Shown in pieces: positions 6,545 through 9,101 of a stretch of 9,101 nucleotides of DNA. The stretch is from Comamonadaceae bacterium (GTDB taxonomy: Bacteria > Pseudomonadota > Gammaproteobacteria > Burkholderiales > Burkholderiaceae_C), in contig CANCAO010000043.1 in assembly GCA_947374105.1 (NCBI GenBank), positions 1-9,101 of the forward strand. Reading direction: 5' to 3'. The notes under the pieces are model-generated. The model saw only the letters and a program-made list of their open reading frames with translations. It searched no databases and was not told where the DNA came from. Position numbers and translations under genes: made by a program. Numbering within the stretch: position 1 is the stretch's first letter; every line of letters begins with the position of its first letter.

Positions 6545-7990
6545 ATGCGCTCACAAGGTTTAAAACACCAAGCGGGCCAGATTCTTATTCTGGCGGGCCT
6601 AGGCTTGGTGATGTTGGTGGGTTTTGCCGGACTGGCCATTGATTCGGGTCGCAGCTATGGCGTGAAAGCCAAACTCAATGCGGCGGTGGATTCGGCTGCC
6701 ATTGCCGCAGGGCGGGCGCTAACGGTTGGTGCGGACGACGCGGCACGCACTGCGGCGGCCATCACAGCTGGCACCAACTACTACAACGCGAATTTCCCAC
6801 TCAATTATTTGGGTGCCACACGCTCCAACCCAGTCGTCACGGCCACGCACGACAATACCGGGAAATGGATTGTCAACGTGGCGGGCTCCGCCAACATGCC
6901 GACTACTTTTATGGGGGTGCTCGGTTTTAACAACGTGCCGGTGTCGGCCGCTGGGCAGACCATTCGGCGTGATCTGGATGTGGTGTTGGTGATGGACATT
7001 TCGGGCTCGATTGGCGGCTCGTTCTCTGCCTTGATTGCTGCTGCCAGAGACAATTTTGTAAAAAAAATGATACCCACTACAGATCGTGTCGGCTTAGTGG
7101 CGTTTTCTTCCGGTGCGGTCAATTCAGTCGATATCAATACGAGCGCGCGTGGCTTCGATCAGGCCAATATGGTCACCGTGCTCAATGGTTTGAGCTTGCA
7201 ACAGTACACCGGCTCTGCCGAGGGCATGCGCTTGGCTTTGAACCAGCTCAACAGCGTGACAGTGGCCAACCGCTCTAGTCTGCGCATGATTGTTTTCTTC
7301 AGCGATGGCGCACCGAACATGGTGCCGGCTGTTTTTTGCAATGGCACAGTGGATCCAGGGGGCGTTCCGACGGGCCAATGTCCCGCAGGTTCGGTAACTG
7401 GGGATTTATTTTCTGAAATCAATGGTGATGATGCCACCAAAGCCAATTCGCTTTATCAAAATAACGCACTGAATGCTTCAGCTTCTGGCGGCCCTTTCAG
7501 CAACATTGCAACATTGCCTAAATTCGGATTGAGCATGACGAAGAGTGATGGCAGTGGCCTTCCCATTCCACTTTCCAGCCAACTCGGTAGTCGCACGATG
7601 GTAGATGCATCAGCCGTCACGTTTAGCTTCCCCTACAAAAATACCTTGTGCAATGTAAACCGGGCATCCAGAAACATGCTGGAAAACGTCGCCAATGAGG
7701 CACGCAAACAAGGCATCAAGGTTTATTCGATTGGCTTGGGCAACAACTTGGCCAGTGTGGAGCCCAGTGGTTGTGGCTACACCAATATTGAATACGGCAG
7801 CACCATCATGAAGCGCGTGGCCAACACCTCAGGCACGGCTGTGACGGCCGCTAACCCCGGCAACCCCGGCTCCGATACTTGGCAGCCCCTTCCACAACCC
7901 ACAGGGCTTTACGTCCACGCCACGGTGGCGGCTGATCTGGCCAGCGCGTTCAACACCATCGTCAGTGAAATTTTGCGCCTCACCCAGTAG
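6545..7990 (+). CDS. tadG: TadG-like pilus protein with von Willebrand factor A domain
   Basis: The product is 481 residues. The first 60 residues form the Tad/TadG N-terminal region: 'HQAGQILILAGLGLVMLVGF' as a single membrane helix, then 'GLAIDSGRSYGVKAKLNAAV' and 'DSAAIAAGRAL'. Unlike the two preceding pseudopilins it has no Glu at +5 after the Gly, so it is probably a plain N-terminal anchor. A von Willebrand A domain runs from about 145 to past 410. Its metal site is complete: D-I-S-G-S at 151-155, Thr222 in 'YTGSAEGMRLAL', and Asp254 in 'VFFSDGAPN'. A low-complexity insert at about 265-370 lies between Asp254 and the strand 'KVYSIGLGNN'. Four Cys residues (265, 279, 369, 410) suggest disulfides and a periplasmic position. 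The ending 'ADLASAFNTIVSEILRL' is typical of the family. Role: inner-membrane-anchored accessory protein of pilus assembly or adhesion; the ligand is unknown. Confidence 0.93.
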   Translation: MRSQGLKHQAGQILILAGLGLVMLVGFAGLAIDSGRSYGVKAKLNAAVDSAAIAAGRALTVGADDAARTAAAITAGTNYYNANFPLNYLGATRSNPVVTATHDNTGKWIVNVAGSANMPTTFMGVLGFNNVPVSAAGQTIRRDLDVVLVMDISGSIGGSFSALIAAARDNFVKKMIPTTDRVGLVAFSSGAVNSVDINTSARGFDQANMVTVLNGLSLQQYTGSAEGMRLALNQLNSVTVANRSSLRMIVFFSDGAPNMVPAVFCNGTVDPGGVPTGQCPAGSVTGDLFSEINGDDATKANSLYQNNALNASASGGPFSNIATLPKFGLSMTKSDGSGLPIPLSSQLGSRTMVDASAVTFSFPYKNTLCNVNRASRNMLENVANEARKQGIKVYSIGLGNNLASVEPSGCGYTNIEYGSTIMKRVANTSGTAVTAANPGNPGSDTWQPLPQPTGLYVHATVAADLASAFNTIVSEILRLTQ

Positions 7991-8004
7991 TTCAACCCCT
8001 TTAC

Positions 8005-8010
8005 AAGGAG
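8005..8010 (+). promoter_or_regulatory. Ribosome binding site of the TPR/LytR_C lipoprotein gene
   Basis: AAGGAG lies 6 bases before the ATG at 8017. The 26-base gap after tadG has no hairpin with a T-run, so this gene most likely continues the operon. Confidence 0.75.
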
Positions 8011-8016
8011 CCTCTC

Positions 8017-9101
8017 ATGAAGCACTATGCCCAACTATTCACGGCCCTGAGCGCCGGTGCCGGGTCTTTGCTGGGGTGTTCCCAGTTTGCTTTGGGGCCT
8101 ACAGACGCGAGCCCTAGGTTTGCCTACAGAACCGAGGCGTCGTCCACACCCAAGGTGACGCCGGTGAACCGAACCGTGAGCGCTGTGTCTGAGGCCGAGG
8201 GCTTGTTCATCATGGGGCGCGCAGCCCATGGTCAGGGTCAATTGGCGTTGGCTGAAGAGCAGTATGCCAAGGCCTTGAGCCTACAGCCCACCCACGTGGG
8301 CGCGTTGAACGCCATCGCCGTGATTTGTGCGCAGACCGAGCGCCATGAACAAGCGCACGCTTATTTCAAACGGGCCCTGGCCGCTGATCCCACGGCTGCG
8401 CATGTGCATAACAACTTGGGCTATGCCTTGATGATTGCAGGCCGCTTGGCCGAAGCCGAAGTCGCCCTCAAGCAGGCGCAGGCCTTGAACCCAAGCAGTG
8501 CGCTGATGCTTAAAAATATGGACTTGTTGGCGCAGTCCAAAAAACGTGAGGAAACCTTGGCGGGCGTGAATGGGGCAACGCCTGCGCCTACACCGACGTC
8601 ACCGCCCACAGCGGCGCAGCTGTCTAAAGTTGCAACGCCTACAGGGCCGCAGTTGCTTGCGCTTGCACCGCATGTGTATGAGCTGCGCGACGCCGCGCCC
8701 CGTGCGGGCGCACCAGTGCAGGCCCAAGCTCCTGTGACTTTGCAAATCCCAGTGATGGCTCACGCTCCGGTGGCGGTGGCCCTTAGCAGCCCCATTGCGG
8801 CCAAAGACCCAGTGGTCAGCACATCTTTGCAGGGCATCAAAATCGAAGTCTCCAACGGCGTGGGCATCCGCAACCTGGCTCGCCGCACGGCTGAGCGCCT
8901 GGCCCCGTTGGGTGTGGTGACGGCACGCCTGACCAACCAGCCCGGCTACAAACAAACCAAGACCGAGATTTTTTACAGCACCGGGCAGATGGGGGCCGCA
9001 CAGGCTTTGTCAGCCAAGCTGCCAATGCCTGCGCAAGTGCTGGCCGCTAACGACCTGGGCACGCGGGTGCAAATGCGGCTGGTGCTGGGGCGGGACGTGG
9101 A
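8017..9101 (+). CDS. TPR-repeat lipoprotein with C-terminal LytR_C-like domain, 3' end cut
   Basis: The frame is open from the ATG at 8017 to the end of the window (361 codons), so the gene is partial. The N-terminus is a lipoprotein signal with lipobox L-L-G-C and Cys21; Ser at +2 predicts outer-membrane sorting. Three clean 34-residue TPR repeats follow, at about 58-91, 92-125 and 126-159, each ending in Asn/Asp/Gln-Pro; TPRs bind protein partners. A Pro/Ala/Thr/Val-rich linker with repeated 'APV' covers about 177-270. From Gly273 to the end the sequence fits the LytR_C fold: 'GIKIEVSNGVGIRNLARRTA', 'LTNQPGYKQTKTEIFY', 'QALSAKLP' and a closing 'MRLVLGRD'. That domain should be nearly complete at the cut. 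In Tad loci the TPR lipoprotein TadD is linked to secretin assembly; this protein may fill that job, with the LytR_C part as an extra module of unknown binding. The domain calls are from reading, not from a profile search. Confidence 0.88.
   Translation, partial: MKHYAQLFTALSAGAGSLLGCSQFALGPTDASPRFAYRTEASSTPKVTPVNRTVSAVSEAEGLFIMGRAAHGQGQLALAEEQYAKALSLQPTHVGALNAIAVICAQTERHEQAHAYFKRALAADPTAAHVHNNLGYALMIAGRLAEAEVALKQAQALNPSSALMLKNMDLLAQSKKREETLAGVNGATPAPTPTSPPTAAQLSKVATPTGPQLLALAPHVYELRDAAPRAGAPVQAQAPVTLQIPVMAHAPVAVALSSPIAAKDPVVSTSLQGIKIEVSNGVGIRNLARRTAERLAPLGVVTARLTNQPGYKQTKTEIFYSTGQMGAAQALSAKLPMPAQVLAANDLGTRVQMRLVLGRDV

Noticed and set aside
7855..7871. Short direct repeat of AACCCCGGC in tadG
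   Set aside because: Two copies of nine bases encoding an Asn-Pro-Gly repeat in a loop; too short to be called a repeat element.
1..9101. Searched for CRISPR arrays, tRNA or rRNA genes, insertion sequences, inverted repeats and attachment sites
   Set aside because: None seen; the window is almost wholly coding on one strand, with gaps no longer than about 50 bases.

Overview
The window is the core of a Tad (tight adherence, Flp-type IVc pilus) export locus. It reads on the + strand from end to end and is cut at both ends. The GC-rich sequence, the gene order and the protein wording (secretin tail with '[13 protein letters not shown]', a very short lipoprotein after the secretin, two TadE-like pseudopilins before a von Willebrand TadG) suggest a betaproteobacterium of the order Burkholderiales, possibly Comamonadaceae. 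That placement is inferred from resemblance, not from a search.

Layout: the 3' end of the outer-membrane secretin rcpA/cpaC (1-570); a 99-residue lipoprotein in the usual CpaD/RcpB slot (583-882); tadZ/cpaE, an atypical-receiver plus ParA-like localisation ATPase (895-2067); tadA/cpaF, the hexameric secretion ATPase (2109-3464); tadB (3469-4446) and tadC (4456-5406), the two inner-membrane platform proteins; tadE (about 5458-5916); a second TadE/TadF-type pseudopilin overlapping it by one base (5916-6518); a TadG-like protein with an intact MIDAS (6545-7990); and a lipoprotein with three TPR repeats and a C-terminal LytR_C-like domain, open at the window end (8017-9101+). Genes are 4 to about 50 bases apart or overlap. 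No promoter or terminator stands out, so this looks like the middle of one long operon. Flp pilin, prepilin peptidase (TadV) and RcpC/CpaB are not in the window and would be expected upstream.

How it works together: TadA hydrolyses ATP against the TadB/TadC platform to assemble Flp subunits. TadE and the second pseudopilin probably act as minor pilins. The pilus leaves through the RcpA secretin, helped by small lipoproteins, and TadZ positions the machine at a pole or focus. TadG and the terminal TPR/LytR_C lipoprotein are envelope-facing accessory parts.

No previously unknown system stands out; this is a recognisable Tad machine. The points worth a second look are the TPR-LytR_C lipoprotein downstream of tadG in place of a TadD between tadC and tadE, the tiny lipoprotein replacing CpaD, the ParA-like ATPase without a P-loop lysine, the probable TTG start of tadE, and an AT-rich island at the end of tadC.
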